Source: Liminaster sp017519885 (lineage in GTDB: Bacteria > Bacteroidota > Bacteroidia > Bacteroidales > UBA3663). From it: a DNA stretch of 64,000 nucleotides. The position numbers and the translations under genes were made by a program. The stretch lies in assembly GCA_017519885.1 (NCBI GenBank), contig JAFWRO010000033.1, positions 50,706 through 114,705 of the forward strand, written 5' to 3'. Below the pieces are notes generated by a model, which did no database searches, was not told where the DNA came from, and worked only from the letters and a program-made list of their open reading frames with translations. Positions 24,712 through 34,376 of the stretch are shown in pieces. Every line of letters starts with the position of its first letter. The stretch's first letter is position 1.

Positions 24712-27700
24712 TTACTTCATAATCTTCTGAACACTGACACTTCCATCGGCGTTGTTCTTACGAACGATGTTGATGCCATTGACCATACCATTGGCCTTGC
24801 GACCATCGACGGTGTAGATCTGAACGGCCTCAGGAGCCTCGACTGCATCGATGCTACGAATTGCATCGGGCTGCTGGACGTGGAGAATGTTTACGTCATC
24901 GAGACGAATGATATACTGACCGTTGCAGTCATGGTGACGGAACAAGAGTACGATCTGCTTGCCCATGTAGTCAGCCATGTCGACTTCGCGATACTGCCAA
25001 CCATCCATAGCTCCAGCCTCTTCGGGGAGAGTCTCGCTGCAAACAGGATCGGTGAGAGCCACCTGCTGGATGTCGAGGCCAGCCTCAGCGTCGTACTCAG
25101 CAATGTAGAGGCTATAGTGCTCGGCCCAACGGGTTGGGCTGAATGCTGCTACGTAGTAAGAAAGTGTTGCACTACCATCAGCAGGCATGGAGATGATTGG
25201 AGAAAGGGTCCAGTTGTCGGGCTCGATGGCGCCGAGGTAGTTGCTGTAAGAGATGGAAGCAAGGCACTGGCTGCCGCTGTGGCAGTACTCGGGACGATCG
25301 CCCCAGAGGTTAGAACCCAGATTCCAGGTCTCGCCGTCGCCATCAGGATCAGAGGCAGTCCAACCAGCTGCATCATCCTCGAAGTCACCAAGCAGGATGA
25401 AACCTTCAGCTGCAGGGTCAAGAGCGGTGCCATGGCAGGCAACCTCGACATCACCAGCACTGGTGGTGATAGTTACCTTGCCGTCAAAAGTACCAGCTTC
25501 CTCTGGATAGAACCAGAGGGTCACATTGATGTTCTTGTTGAACTGTGCAACCTCGGTAGTCTCAATGCCATAGAATGGAGCCTCGCCATTGATAGCACTT
25601 ACACTGAGGGCGTTAGTGCCCGTGTTGTGGAGACGGACAACGGCAGTCTTGTAGCGGTTGGGACCTACATAAGTATCTTCGAAGGTCACTTCTGGATCGA
25701 GCAGTTCTACGCCGGTCTCGTTGAAATCAGACACCTTGATGCGGATGTTCGAGATTTCAATCTTATCACCCTCGGGAACGGTGCCGTCACCATTGTGGTA
25801 CCAACCCCACTGATAATAGTGATTGCCTGGTATACAAGCGAGGTAGTCTGCCCAGAACGGATCGTTGGCAAAGACATCGGAGCTGGCATCAGCACCATCG
25901 GAACCATAAGCAGTCTTCGTACCGGAAGTCATGGGGTGAGAGACGTTGTAAGTTGCATAGCTGCTGTATTGGTATTCGTAGGAATCCTCAGTGATTGGGC
26001 GGCCCCACATCTGACCATCCCAAGAAACATAAGCAATCTTGCCCTCGGGAACGGTGAGGTTCATCTGGAAATAAGCGGTGGCGTATGCACTGTTGTCACC
26101 AGCGTTCTTGTTGGTGGCCTTTCCATCGACGATGACGAACGGATAGGACTCGTTCATCGACCATGAGGTGATATACTCAGCACCCTCAACTACAAGGCTT
26201 GCGAAGTCGGGCATATCCATCACACTGGCTGTTGCCTGTGCAGTGAAAGTGCCTGCAGAAGTGACGATGGTGTAGGTAGCCGACTTCTCACCAGAAGCCT
26301 TGGCCTCCATTGCGATTGGGATGTTAACCTCCTGCATCGTAGCAGCCTCGGTGAGACCACTGATGTCGGCAGTGAACTCCTCGTTGTCACTTGTTACGCT
26401 GGAGATGGTGAGTGCATTAGCACCAAGGTTCTTGACAGTAATGAAGCCATTCTTGGTCACAGTGCCACCCACGGGGAGGATGGCGTTGCCAAGAGCTACC
26501 TCAGGAGTGAGGACTGCAGCAGAATCGGCGTTGAGCATAGCCTCAGTATATTCAATGTCATAGACATAGAGACGGTTTTCGGCGAGGCCTGAATAGTAGT
26601 TGCCATCGTACTGGAAACGGATGAAGTGCTCGCCAGGAGCGAACTCCCAATTACCTGACATGTCTTCGTCAGCACCAGTGAAGGAAGCCTTGGCGCCATT
26701 GAGGGTATCGATAAAGTAACCTCCAGCGTTGTAATACCAGTAGCTGACATTATTCGAAACACCCTTCCAAGCAACAGTTGCAAGTTTGCCCTCAGGAACG
26801 GAGAAGGCGAGATTGAGCCATGATGAGCCGTAAGCGCCATAGGTGGTAGAAGAGGCGACAGTAGTGCCATCCTCGAGGGTCACAATCTCGAATGGATACT
26901 CAATGCCTGTGGTAGCGGTGAAGTTACCGCTCTTGATGACAGCACTGTAGTCGGGATAATCCTTGGCAGAACCAGCGAGATCAACGACGAGGGTGGATTC
27001 GCCTGCACCATTATCATAGGTGATAGTGACGATACCTTCGTAAACACCAGCCTTGTTGGCAAGGAAGTCAAACGAGAGGTCAAGTGTGCCCTGTGCGGGA
27101 ACAGTGCCTCCAGTTACAGCAGAAGTAAATGCATCGTCCTCAGCCTCGAGCTCGATGACGAAATCGGCATCCTTACCACCGGTGTTGATGAGCTGGAAGC
27201 CCTTGGTAGAAGATGTGCCGACAAAGCACTCGCCAAAGTCAATCGACTCGGTGAAAGTAATGACATTGGCGACCTCGGGATTAGGAAGCACAGCCGTAAA
27301 CGACTTATAGACGCGGATGTTGCCGTAGTCATATCTTGCGAGGAAAGAAGTACGGCTGGTAATCGAAGTAATGGTACCATCCTCGTTGACTGTAACGTCG
27401 AAGACGAGTTCATCTGCGGGAGTCAAGGTACCGGTCTCGTTGACAGTACCAGCGAGCAACATAGCGGTGTAGTAGCCACCCATGTAGTTACCACATGCCA
27501 CGCCAGTGTTGCCAGTGGCAATGGTGATAGTCTTCGCATCGGCATCATAAACACCATCGACAGGATAGTCGCAGGACTGGTAGTACGAACCGGCGGAAGC
27601 TGCCAGCATGTCGAAGAGGTTGGTGAACGTAGCCTTGGTGCCATCGAGAGCGAGACCAACGTTGTAGGTGAAGATGTCACCACCCTCGTAGTTGAAAGTG

Positions 27701-27987
27701 TAGCCGTTGTGATACGACTGCGCTACGGCAAAGTAGGGCACAGTATCTACTTCGGCGGCATCGAGACGAGCCAAAGGAGCACGACGGGCTGGACGGGCAG
27801 CTGCTGGAGCAGCACCTTCGAACAAGCCATCGACGGTGTTGGGTGTAGCCAAGAAGGTCACATCACTGGGGTTGAGAGTTGCTTTCAACTCTGCAGCATT
27901 GATTTTCTGCTGTGGAACGAGCTTCTGCGCATCAGCAGTAGCTGTCAGACAGAGAACGGCTGCCAAAGGGAGTAAGATTCTCTTCAT
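24712..27987 (-). CDS. Large secreted multidomain protein with ASH-like and choice-of-anchor J-like domains
   Basis: The 1091-residue protein has a signal peptide (MKRILLPLAAVLCLTATADAQ). Several Ig-like repeats of the ASH/choice-of-anchor D type follow, recognisable by IDFGECFVGTSSTKGFQLIN, VALGNAILPVGGTVTKNGF and VTFEDTYVGPNRYKTAVVRL. A jelly-roll near the end (FILLGDFEDDAAGWTASDPD, DNWTLSPIISMP, ILLFRHHDCNGQYIIRLDDV-like) matches choice-of-anchor J/cleaved-adhesin domains. The C-terminus IYTVDGRKANGMVNGINIV looks like a type A sorting domain of the type IX system. The frame extends upstream to 28239, but the signal peptide sets the start. Probably a surface-bound binding protein; ligand unknown. 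Confidence 0.72.
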   Translation of the reverse strand: MKRILLPLAAVLCLTATADAQKLVPQQKINAAELKATLNPSDVTFLATPNTVDGLFEGAAPAAARPARRAPLARLDAAEVDTVPYFAVAQSYHNGYTFNYEGGDIFTYNVGLALDGTKATFTNLFDMLAASAGSYYQSCDYPVDGVYDADAKTITIATGNTGVACGNYMGGYYTAMLLAGTVNETGTLTPADELVFDVTVNEDGTITSITSRTSFLARYDYGNIRVYKSFTAVLPNPEVANVITFTESIDFGECFVGTSSTKGFQLINTGGKDADFVIELEAEDDAFTSAVTGGTVPAQGTLDLSFDFLANKAGVYEGIVTITYDNGAGESTLVVDLAGSAKDYPDYSAVIKSGNFTATTGIEYPFEIVTLEDGTTVASSTTYGAYGSSWLNLAFSVPEGKLATVAWKGVSNNVSYWYYNAGGYFIDTLNGAKASFTGADEDMSGNWEFAPGEHFIRFQYDGNYYSGLAENRLYVYDIEYTEAMLNADSAAVLTPEVALGNAILPVGGTVTKNGFITVKNLGANALTISSVTSDNEEFTADISGLTEAATMQEVNIPIAMEAKASGEKSATYTIVTSAGTFTAQATASVMDMPDFASLVVEGAEYITSWSMNESYPFVIVDGKATNKNAGDNSAYATAYFQMNLTVPEGKIAYVSWDGQMWGRPITEDSYEYQYSSYATYNVSHPMTSGTKTAYGSDGADASSDVFANDPFWADYLACIPGNHYYQWGWYHNGDGTVPEGDKIEISNIRIKVSDFNETGVELLDPEVTFEDTYVGPNRYKTAVVRLHNTGTNALSVSAINGEAPFYGIETTEVAQFNKNINVTLWFYPEEAGTFDGKVTITTSAGDVEVACHGTALDPAAEGFILLGDFEDDAAGWTASDPDGDGETWNLGSNLWGDRPEYCHSGSQCLASISYSNYLGAIEPDNWTLSPIISMPADGSATLSYYVAAFSPTRWAEHYSLYIAEYDAEAGLDIQQVALTDPVCSETLPEEAGAMDGWQYREVDMADYMGKQIVLLFRHHDCNGQYIIRLDDVNILHVQQPDAIRSIDAVEAPEAVQIYTVDGRKANGMVNGINIVRKNNADGSVSVQKIMK

Positions 27988-28033
27988 GTTGTGTAATATT
28001 AAAAATGTGAATAAAAAGATGAATTCAATGCTG

Positions 28034-28065
28034 CAAAAGTAGTCAATTTGGACGATTAATGCAAA
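28034..28065 (-). promoter_or_regulatory. Promoter of the two-gene secreted-protein operon
   Basis: On the minus strand TTTG (28065-28062), 20 bp, TACTTTTG (28041-28034). The start codon at 27987 is about 47 bp downstream. Confidence 0.65.
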
Positions 28066-28167
28066 AAAAGTGGCTCTTGGATTCGACATTTTCAAGAAAT
28101 TGAATAAAAAAAGATGGATTTCGGTTGATTTTTGCAAACTTTGCTTACAGAATATGAAAAAAATGTG

Positions 28168-28175
28168 TAACTTTG
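28168..28175 (+). promoter_or_regulatory. -7 element of the TPR-AraC regulator (TAACTTTG)
   Basis: TAACTTTG lies 42 bp before ATG 28218. A TTTG at 28140-28143 is 24 bp upstream, a little further than the usual spacing. Confidence 0.5.
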
Positions 28176-28217
28176 CCAAAGATTCAGGGACTAAAACTGC
28201 CCCTCGTAAGCTAAATA

Positions 28218-29759
28218 ATGAAGAAAGCGCTCCTTGCACTATTGACTTGCATCTGTCTTTTGCCTTCGTTGTGTGCCATGACGCACAGCGAAGATGCTGA
28301 CAGTCTCGTCAATGCTGCCCATCATTATTATAGCGAATACCGTTATATGGATGCGCTGGACGCGCTGGCCAAGGCTGTAGAAAGGGCCGATGCCACCAGC
28401 AATGAGATTGCCATGGAGAAAGCGCTTCTTTCGATCGGCAACATCCATTCGATGTTCAACGACTACGAGCAGGCTTTGCACTACTATACGCAATGCTACA
28501 ACAAGGCCCAAAACGCGGGCAATGAATTGATGCGCTCACGTGCGGGTGCCAATATGCTGATGTGCTACTGCATGATGGGCGATGCCAACGAGGCACAAAA
28601 GTGCTATGACAAATTAGGATCATTAGATATGGAGGATCCTAATCTGACACGCTTCTACAATTATCTTAATCAAGGATTACTCGCACGTGTGCGCAAAGAT
28701 CTTCATGCCGCCATCTTTATGCACACACAGGCACTCGACTATGCCCGCAACCATGAGATGGACGGGCATTTTGCAGTTTCACAAATGGGGCAACTGGGCA
28801 CACTCGAAGAGGAACTTGGCAACGAAAAGCAGGCCATTGACTGGTATCTGCAATGCGAGAAGCTTTCGAAGGAAGGTGGCTATATGAGCCCACTCGTTAC
28901 CGCCTATGAGAAACTATCAAACCTCTATCGCAAGCAGCACAACGACAGCGCATCGATGCGCTACCAGCGACTATTCGTCAGCCTTTCCGACTCGCTCTTC
29001 AACGAACGCGAATTCAATAGCAAGCGAGGGCGCATCGTCGATTACGAGACGCAGCACAATATCCTTGAGATAAGTTCGCTCAATAGCCGCAACCGCACGC
29101 TCATAGCCGTCATCGTCCTTTTCGCACTTATGCTGGTAGCGCTCATCGTTTTGATCAGCTATATCTTCCGACAGAATCGAGAACTTGTATCTACACAACG
29201 ACTGCTCATCGAGAAGCACAACGAACTGAACAAGCAACTTGAGATGCAGAACAGGTTGAGCGATGAATACTTCAAGGCTCCTGCCCCATCAGATTCCCAA
29301 GCCAATCCACTAACGGAAGCTGCCAACGACAGAGACAAGAATGAATTGAGTGACAATGCCATGGACGAGGAGAGCTACGAAAGCGCAGCGCCACTGCTTA
29401 GCAAGCAACAGTCAGACATGCTGCTCATTGCCATCGCCAAGGTCATGGAGGACAGTCACACCATCAGTGACCCCGACTTCGGGCTGCAGACGCTGGCCAA
29501 TCTGGTAGGTTCGAATACGAAATATGTGTCATGGGCCATCAATGCGACCTATGGCAAGAACTTCAAGACCTACATGAACGAATACCGCATCAGAGAAGCC
29601 TCACGCCGACTGGCAGACACCGAGAAATATGGCAATCCCACTATGGCTGTGCTTGCCGAACAACTTGGCTACAAATCGCCCACCAGCTTCAACCAGGCGT
29701 TCAAGCGCATACTGGGCATGACTCCTGCTGCCTATCAAAAACTCATCCGTCAACAATAA
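28218..29759 (+). CDS. Membrane-anchored TPR sensor with AraC-type DNA-binding domain
   Basis: The 513-residue protein begins with a signal or anchor segment (MKKALLALLTCICLLPSLCA). TPR-like helical repeats follow (YMDALDALAKAVERA, YEQALHYYTQCYNKAQ, KQAIDWYLQCEKLSKE), then one membrane helix at about 294-316, a short coiled coil, an acidic linker and a C-terminal AraC/XylS domain (about 415-505; LGYKSPTSFNQAFKRILGMTPAAY). It should sense a periplasmic signal through the TPR part and act on DNA in the cytoplasm. The GH43 gene starts 30 bp downstream, followed by a symporter, so it probably controls their transcription. It has no kinase domain. Confidence 0.85.
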   Translation: MKKALLALLTCICLLPSLCAMTHSEDADSLVNAAHHYYSEYRYMDALDALAKAVERADATSNEIAMEKALLSIGNIHSMFNDYEQALHYYTQCYNKAQNAGNELMRSRAGANMLMCYCMMGDANEAQKCYDKLGSLDMEDPNLTRFYNYLNQGLLARVRKDLHAAIFMHTQALDYARNHEMDGHFAVSQMGQLGTLEEELGNEKQAIDWYLQCEKLSKEGGYMSPLVTAYEKLSNLYRKQHNDSASMRYQRLFVSLSDSLFNEREFNSKRGRIVDYETQHNILEISSLNSRNRTLIAVIVLFALMLVALIVLISYIFRQNRELVSTQRLLIEKHNELNKQLEMQNRLSDEYFKAPAPSDSQANPLTEAANDRDKNELSDNAMDEESYESAAPLLSKQQSDMLLIAIAKVMEDSHTISDPDFGLQTLANLVGSNTKYVSWAINATYGKNFKTYMNEYRIREASRRLADTEKYGNPTMAVLAEQLGYKSPTSFNQAFKRILGMTPAAYQKLIRQQ

Positions 29760-29789
29760 ACACACTATTTTTCAATACAGTTAAACGAC

Positions 29790-31541
29790 ATGAACAGAAC
29801 TATCACATCACTTGTGGGCGCCATTGCCTTGACACTTGGCATGACTGCGACCATGCAAGCCCAGGCACCTTCGAAGACCTGGAACCCTAACATCAAGAAC
29901 GGTATGTACAAGAATCCGGTGATCGATGCCGACTACTCTGACCCCGACGTATGCCGTGTGGGCAATGACTACTATATGACATCGTCGTCGTTTGCCTGCT
30001 TCCCTGGCCTGCAGATTCTCCATAGCACCGACTTGGTGAACTGGGAACTTATCGGACATGCCTTGACCGACGACTATCCCGTACTCCCGGAATACGAAGG
30101 TACCGACCTCGACTGGCACAAGAAGATCCAGCACGGCAACTATGTGTGGGCTCCTGCCATACGTTATCACGACGGGTGGTTCTACATCTATTGCGGTGAC
30201 CCCGACCAAGGCCTTTTCATGACCAAGACACAAGACCCTGCAGGCACGTGGGAGCCTATCGTCTGGGTGAAGAAGGGCAAGGGAATGATTGACTGCTGCC
30301 CCCTGTGGGACGAAGATGGCAAGGCCTACCTTTCACACGGTTGTGCAGGCTCGCGTGCCGGTGTTAAATCTGTTCTTTTTGTAGCTCCAATGTCGCCTGA
30401 TGGCACCAGGGTAATCGGTCCTTCACGTATCGTATATGATGGACACGAGGACCAGCCCACCATCGAGGGCACGAAGTTCTACAAGCGCAACGGTTACTAC
30501 TACATCTTCAGCCCCGCTGGTGGCGTGAAGTACGGTTGGCAAGTGGAACTCCGCAGCCGCAGTCCTTTCGGCCCTTACGAGGAGTATGTGGGCCTGGCGC
30601 AAGGCAAGTCGAAGGTCAACGGCCCTCACCAAGGCGCGTGGGTTGATACACAAAACGGCGAAGACTGGTTCCTTCACTTCCAGGACAAGCATGCCTACGG
30701 ACGCGTGGTACATCTGCAGCCTGCACGATGGGTGAACGACTGGCTCGTGATCGGCGAGGACAAGGATGGTGACGGATGCGGCGATGCCGTGGCACAATGG
30801 AAGAAGCCCAACCTTCCCTCTTCGGGAGAATTCCAACCTGTGGAGGACGACGAGTTCGACGCTCCCGAACTAGGACTGCAATGGCAGTTTGAAGGCCCCT
30901 ACAGCCACTACTGGTACTTCTGCGATGCCAACAAGAGCAAACTGCGCCTCTACGGAGTACAGCGTCCTGACGGCTTCAAGAACCTCTCAGACCTGCAGAA
31001 CGCCCTACTCCAGAAGTTCCCCACCGAGAACTTTACGGCCACGGCCAAGATGCAGTTCATCCCCAATCCCGAATACAAGGACAAGGGTGAAGAGGGCGGC
31101 TTCATCATCAAGGGACAGGACTACGCAGCGCTCAAGATTGTCAGCATCAGCGACGGCTGCGAACTACGCTACGTCACCTGCGCAGATGCGATGAAAGGCA
31201 AGGCCGAGAATATCGAGAAACGCGTGGAACTGAAGATGTCGAAGATGAAAGCTCCCTACACGCAGAAGTATGCCGTCGATGACATCCCACAGCCCCGTAT
31301 GGCTACGCAGGACGTCTATGTACGCGTCACAGTGAAGAGCGAAGGCACCGGCAATGCCATCAAGTCGAAGGCACAATTCTACTACAGCTTCGACGGCAAG
31401 AAATACAAGAAAATCGGTGACGAATTCACCGTGAAGGAAGGCCGCTGGATTGGCGCGAAACTCGGTTTCTACAATTCCCGTCCCGGCGTGAAGAACGACG
31501 GAGCCTTCCTTGACATTGACTGGATCAGATTCGAAAAGTAA
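29790..31541 (+). CDS. GH43 glycosidase with C-terminal beta-sandwich (beta-xylosidase / arabinofuranosidase type)
   Basis: The 583-residue protein has a signal peptide (to about residue 25) and a five-bladed GH43 domain. The expected triad is present: base D51 in YSDPDV, modulator D168 in GMIDCCPLWDEDG, and acid E226 in QPTIEGTKF. A second domain (EDDEFDAPELGLQWQFEG to the C-terminal DGAFLDIDWIRFEK) matches the concanavalin-like GH43 C2 domain. This architecture is typical of subfamilies acting on xylan or arabinan side chains. It is transcribed with the upstream regulator and the symporter that starts at the next base, so the product sugar is probably taken up by that symporter. Confidence 0.88.
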   Translation: MNRTITSLVGAIALTLGMTATMQAQAPSKTWNPNIKNGMYKNPVIDADYSDPDVCRVGNDYYMTSSSFACFPGLQILHSTDLVNWELIGHALTDDYPVLPEYEGTDLDWHKKIQHGNYVWAPAIRYHDGWFYIYCGDPDQGLFMTKTQDPAGTWEPIVWVKKGKGMIDCCPLWDEDGKAYLSHGCAGSRAGVKSVLFVAPMSPDGTRVIGPSRIVYDGHEDQPTIEGTKFYKRNGYYYIFSPAGGVKYGWQVELRSRSPFGPYEEYVGLAQGKSKVNGPHQGAWVDTQNGEDWFLHFQDKHAYGRVVHLQPARWVNDWLVIGEDKDGDGCGDAVAQWKKPNLPSSGEFQPVEDDEFDAPELGLQWQFEGPYSHYWYFCDANKSKLRLYGVQRPDGFKNLSDLQNALLQKFPTENFTATAKMQFIPNPEYKDKGEEGGFIIKGQDYAALKIVSISDGCELRYVTCADAMKGKAENIEKRVELKMSKMKAPYTQKYAVDDIPQPRMATQDVYVRVTVKSEGTGNAIKSKAQFYYSFDGKKYKKIGDEFTVKEGRWIGAKLGFYNSRPGVKNDGAFLDIDWIRFEK

Positions 31542-33032
31542 ATGAACGCAACACTGGTACTGGGCGTCATAGCCCTTTACTTCCTGATGGTGTTCGGCGT
31601 CAGCTGGTGGACTACCCGCCGACGTGACCGTGACACCGAAACCTTCTATCGTGGCGATCGCAAGAGCCCCTGGTGGGTGGTAGCGATTGCCATGATTGGT
31701 ACATCCATCTCGGGCGTGACCTATGTGAGTGTGCCTGGCATGGTCGAGGCGAAGCAGATGAGCTACATCCAAATGGTGATCGGTTTCGTCTGCGGCTATT
31801 TTGCCGTGGCATATATCCTTCTGCCCCTCTACTATCGCCTTGGCCTTTCGAGCATCTACGTCTATCTGGAGCAGCGCTACGGGCGCTATGCACACAAGAC
31901 GGGTGCTGCCTTCTTCCTCCTGAGCAAATATCTTGGCTGCGCAGTCAGAATGTATCTCACGGCCGTCGTACTGCAACTTGTGCTCTTTGACCAACTGGGC
32001 GTACCCTTCGGCCTATCGGTGGCCTGCATCATGCTCATCGTCTGGCTGTACTCGTTCCGTGGCGGTGTGAAAACACTCGTCTGGACCGACCTGCTTCAAA
32101 CCCTCTGCCTGCTGGCAGCTATGATTGGCTTTGTGATTTGCATCAGTTCGGCCATGGGATTGGACTTCAAGGGACTGTGTGGCACTATAGCCGAAAGCCC
32201 GATGTCGAGGGTGTGGTTCTTCGACGACGCCAACGACACGCGCTACTTCTGGAAACAATTCCTGGGCGGTATGTTCACGACCATCGCCATGACAGGTCTG
32301 GACCAGGACATGATGCAGAAGAACCTCTCGTGCAAATCGCTGAAGGAGGCACAGAAGAATATGGTCTCGTATGGTTTCGGGTTCCTACCCGTCAACATCA
32401 TCTTCCTTTCGCTGGGTATATTATTATATATGTACGCGCGAGAAGTGGGTGTTGACAAGAGCGGAGACGAGCTCTTCCCATATCTTGCCACAGGCATCAA
32501 TCCGACCACGGGACAGCCCTTCCTGCCCCTCATAGTAAGTGTGCTCTTCGTCCTAGGACTTGTGGCCGCCGCCTTCTCGTCGGCAGGTTCGGCAGTCACT
32601 GCGCTGACCACAGCCATTATGGTGGACTTTCTGCGCAAAGCGCCCAGTGGGGAAGGTTCGAATGGTTTGAGGGGTTCGATAGAAGGCAAACGTTTCTGGG
32701 TGCACATCATCAACTCCATCATGATGGGATTCATGATCTACCTTTTCCATCTGCTGGCATCGGGCTCGGTCATCAACGCCGTCTATGTTGTGGCATCCTA
32801 CACCTATGGTCCGCTCATCGGACTCTTCTTCTTCGGTATGTTCACGAAGTGCAAAGTGAAGGACGGATGGTGGATACCGATGATCTGCATCGCTTCGCCC
32901 CTACTCTGCTGGATTCTCGACCAAAACTCCGAAGCGTGGTTCAATGGTTATAAAATCGGCTACGAGATGCTGCTGATCAATGGAGCACTAACAGCGTTAG
33001 GACTGCTGGTTGCTTCGATAAGAAAGAACTGA
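31542..33032 (+). CDS. Sodium:solute symporter (SSS family), probable sugar importer
   Basis: The 496-residue inner-membrane protein has about 13 hydrophobic helices. Its SSS features include WWVVAIAMIGTSISGVTYVS, YRLGLSSIYVYLEQRYG, GGMFTTIAMTGLDQDMMQKN, and VAAAFSSAGSAVTALTTAIM with the sodium-site serines. The ATG directly follows the GH43 stop codon. A cytoplasmic loop contains SGEGSNGLRGSIEG, encoded by GGTTCGAATGGTTTGAGG, a short copy of the decamer repeat also found in purM. It probably carries the monosaccharide or disaccharide released by GH43. Confidence 0.88.
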   Translation: MNATLVLGVIALYFLMVFGVSWWTTRRRDRDTETFYRGDRKSPWWVVAIAMIGTSISGVTYVSVPGMVEAKQMSYIQMVIGFVCGYFAVAYILLPLYYRLGLSSIYVYLEQRYGRYAHKTGAAFFLLSKYLGCAVRMYLTAVVLQLVLFDQLGVPFGLSVACIMLIVWLYSFRGGVKTLVWTDLLQTLCLLAAMIGFVICISSAMGLDFKGLCGTIAESPMSRVWFFDDANDTRYFWKQFLGGMFTTIAMTGLDQDMMQKNLSCKSLKEAQKNMVSYGFGFLPVNIIFLSLGILLYMYAREVGVDKSGDELFPYLATGINPTTGQPFLPLIVSVLFVLGLVAAAFSSAGSAVTALTTAIMVDFLRKAPSGEGSNGLRGSIEGKRFWVHIINSIMMGFMIYLFHLLASGSVINAVYVVASYTYGPLIGLFFFGMFTKCKVKDGWWIPMICIASPLLCWILDQNSEAWFNGYKIGYEMLLINGALTALGLLVASIRKN

Positions 33033-33057
33033 AAAAACATTTCATACAGATAAAATG

Positions 33058-33088
33058 AACGACCTTACTTTCGCAAGCAAGGTCGTTT
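33058..33088 (+). terminator. Terminator of the GH43-symporter operon
   Basis: AACGACCTT pairs with AAGGTCGTT around an ACTTTCGCAAGC loop region and is followed by TTC. It lies about 25 bp after the symporter stop. Confidence 0.65.
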
Positions 33089-33124
33089 TCGTGATTTACC
33101 ATTAAATCCCTTTTATATTATGGG

Positions 33125-33197
<73 letters not shown>

Positions 33198-33219
33198 AAT
33201 ATTCGCTCAAAAGCGGGTG

Positions 33220-33251
33220 CAAAGATAGCGTATTTTTATTATATCTCCAAA
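33220..33251 (-). promoter_or_regulatory. Promoter of tRNA-Thr
   Basis: On the minus strand TTTG (33251-33248), 20 bp, TATCTTTG (33227-33220), followed by GCACCCGC. The tRNA 5' end is about 22 bp downstream. Confidence 0.75.
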
Positions 33252-33299
33252 TTTTTTGAAAAGAATTTGTCTTTTGAAGCGAAAATTCAACGTTTTTGC

Positions 33300-34304
33300 C
33301 TAGAAATAGACATCGAAATCGAGCAAAATAGGCAGGTGATCGCTATATCCTCCCTCATACTGGTACCCATAATAGCTGCGTGCGGGGCGATGTCCCAAAT
33401 GGCTGGTGTCTTCGGCAAGCATAAACGGGAGGTAGAAGACACGGGCATTGGAGATGGAGAAAGAGGGCGAAGATGTAGTGTTGACGATAAACTGGTCGAG
33501 GAATCCCCATTCGCCCTGATACTTGTGACTACCGTAGGACGAAGGATGAGTCTTCAGGGACTTTTGCAACGGTGCCATCAGATTCACATAATCCTTGCCC
33601 CACCAAGCCCTGGACTTACGAGCATAGTCGTTCATATCACCCATAATGACGATGGCGGGATGCAGGCGACAGTGACGTATGCTGTCGGCAAGATGCATCA
33701 CCGTATGATGTGCAGCATCGCGAGCGGACTGCGACTGCTTGGACCCACCCAGGCGACTTGGCAGATGACAGACGATGACATCGAGGGTATCACCATTCAC
33801 TATACGCCCAGCGGCATGAAGCACATCGCGCGTAGGACGGACACCATCGGGCAACTGGACACGATGGAAGTCGGCATGGAGCAGCTTGAAATCGGTAGGC
33901 TGATAGAGCAAAGCCGTCTGGATGCCTCGAACATCTGGACCGTTGCTGACGATGTAGTTGTAATGCAAATCCCAAAGGGGCGTGGAGTGTGTCCAATAGT
34001 GCATCACACTGTCGCCCTCTATTTCGGCCAACCCTACAATCATAGGCGCCTTGCCATCGCCTGCAGCAAGGATGACACGCGACAACTGCAATAACTTCTG
34101 ACGCAGACGTGAGCGCGTCCAATGACGGATTCCCTCAGGCGTGAACTCATCGTCCTGATGGAGCGAATCATCGGAAGGCCAGAAGGCATTCTCAACATTC
34201 CAGAACATGATGCGCTGTTGCTGCACATTCTGCCTGTCCTGAGCCACGGAAGAGGCAAAGGATGCAAAGAGAAAGAATAACGAGAAAAAGATTGCAGAAC
34301 GCAT
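33300..34304 (-). CDS. Secreted endonuclease/exonuclease/phosphatase-family protein
   Basis: The 334-residue protein has a signal peptide (FFSLFFLFASFASSVAQ) and an EEP fold. It shows RIMFWNVENAF at the start, the metal-binding glutamate in IVGLAEIEGD, DVIVCHLPSRLGG, the GDMND motif, and the final SDHLPILLDFDV with the catalytic histidine. The family includes nucleases and phosphodiesterases. A periplasmic or exported enzyme cutting nucleic acid or a phosphodiester is likely; the substrate is not shown. It lies 72 bp after rpsP on the same strand with a terminator between, and no separate promoter is evident. Confidence 0.82.
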   Translation of the reverse strand: MRSAIFFSLFFLFASFASSVAQDRQNVQQQRIMFWNVENAFWPSDDSLHQDDEFTPEGIRHWTRSRLRQKLLQLSRVILAAGDGKAPMIVGLAEIEGDSVMHYWTHSTPLWDLHYNYIVSNGPDVRGIQTALLYQPTDFKLLHADFHRVQLPDGVRPTRDVLHAAGRIVNGDTLDVIVCHLPSRLGGSKQSQSARDAAHHTVMHLADSIRHCRLHPAIVIMGDMNDYARKSRAWWGKDYVNLMAPLQKSLKTHPSSYGSHKYQGEWGFLDQFIVNTTSSPSFSISNARVFYLPFMLAEDTSHLGHRPARSYYGYQYEGGYSDHLPILLDFDVYF

Positions 34305-34330
34305 GTGGAAAAGAAAAGATGCTAAAAAAA

Positions 34331-34355
34331 CCGGACCATCGGGACGATGATCCGG
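34331..34355 (-). terminator. Terminator of rpsP
   Basis: On the minus strand CCGGATCATC-GTCCC-GATGGTCCGG forms a 10-bp stem with one wobble, followed by TTTTTTT (34330-34324). It separates rpsP from the EEP-family gene. Confidence 0.75.
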
Positions 34356-34376
34356 TGTGCCTTTATCGAAACTCGA

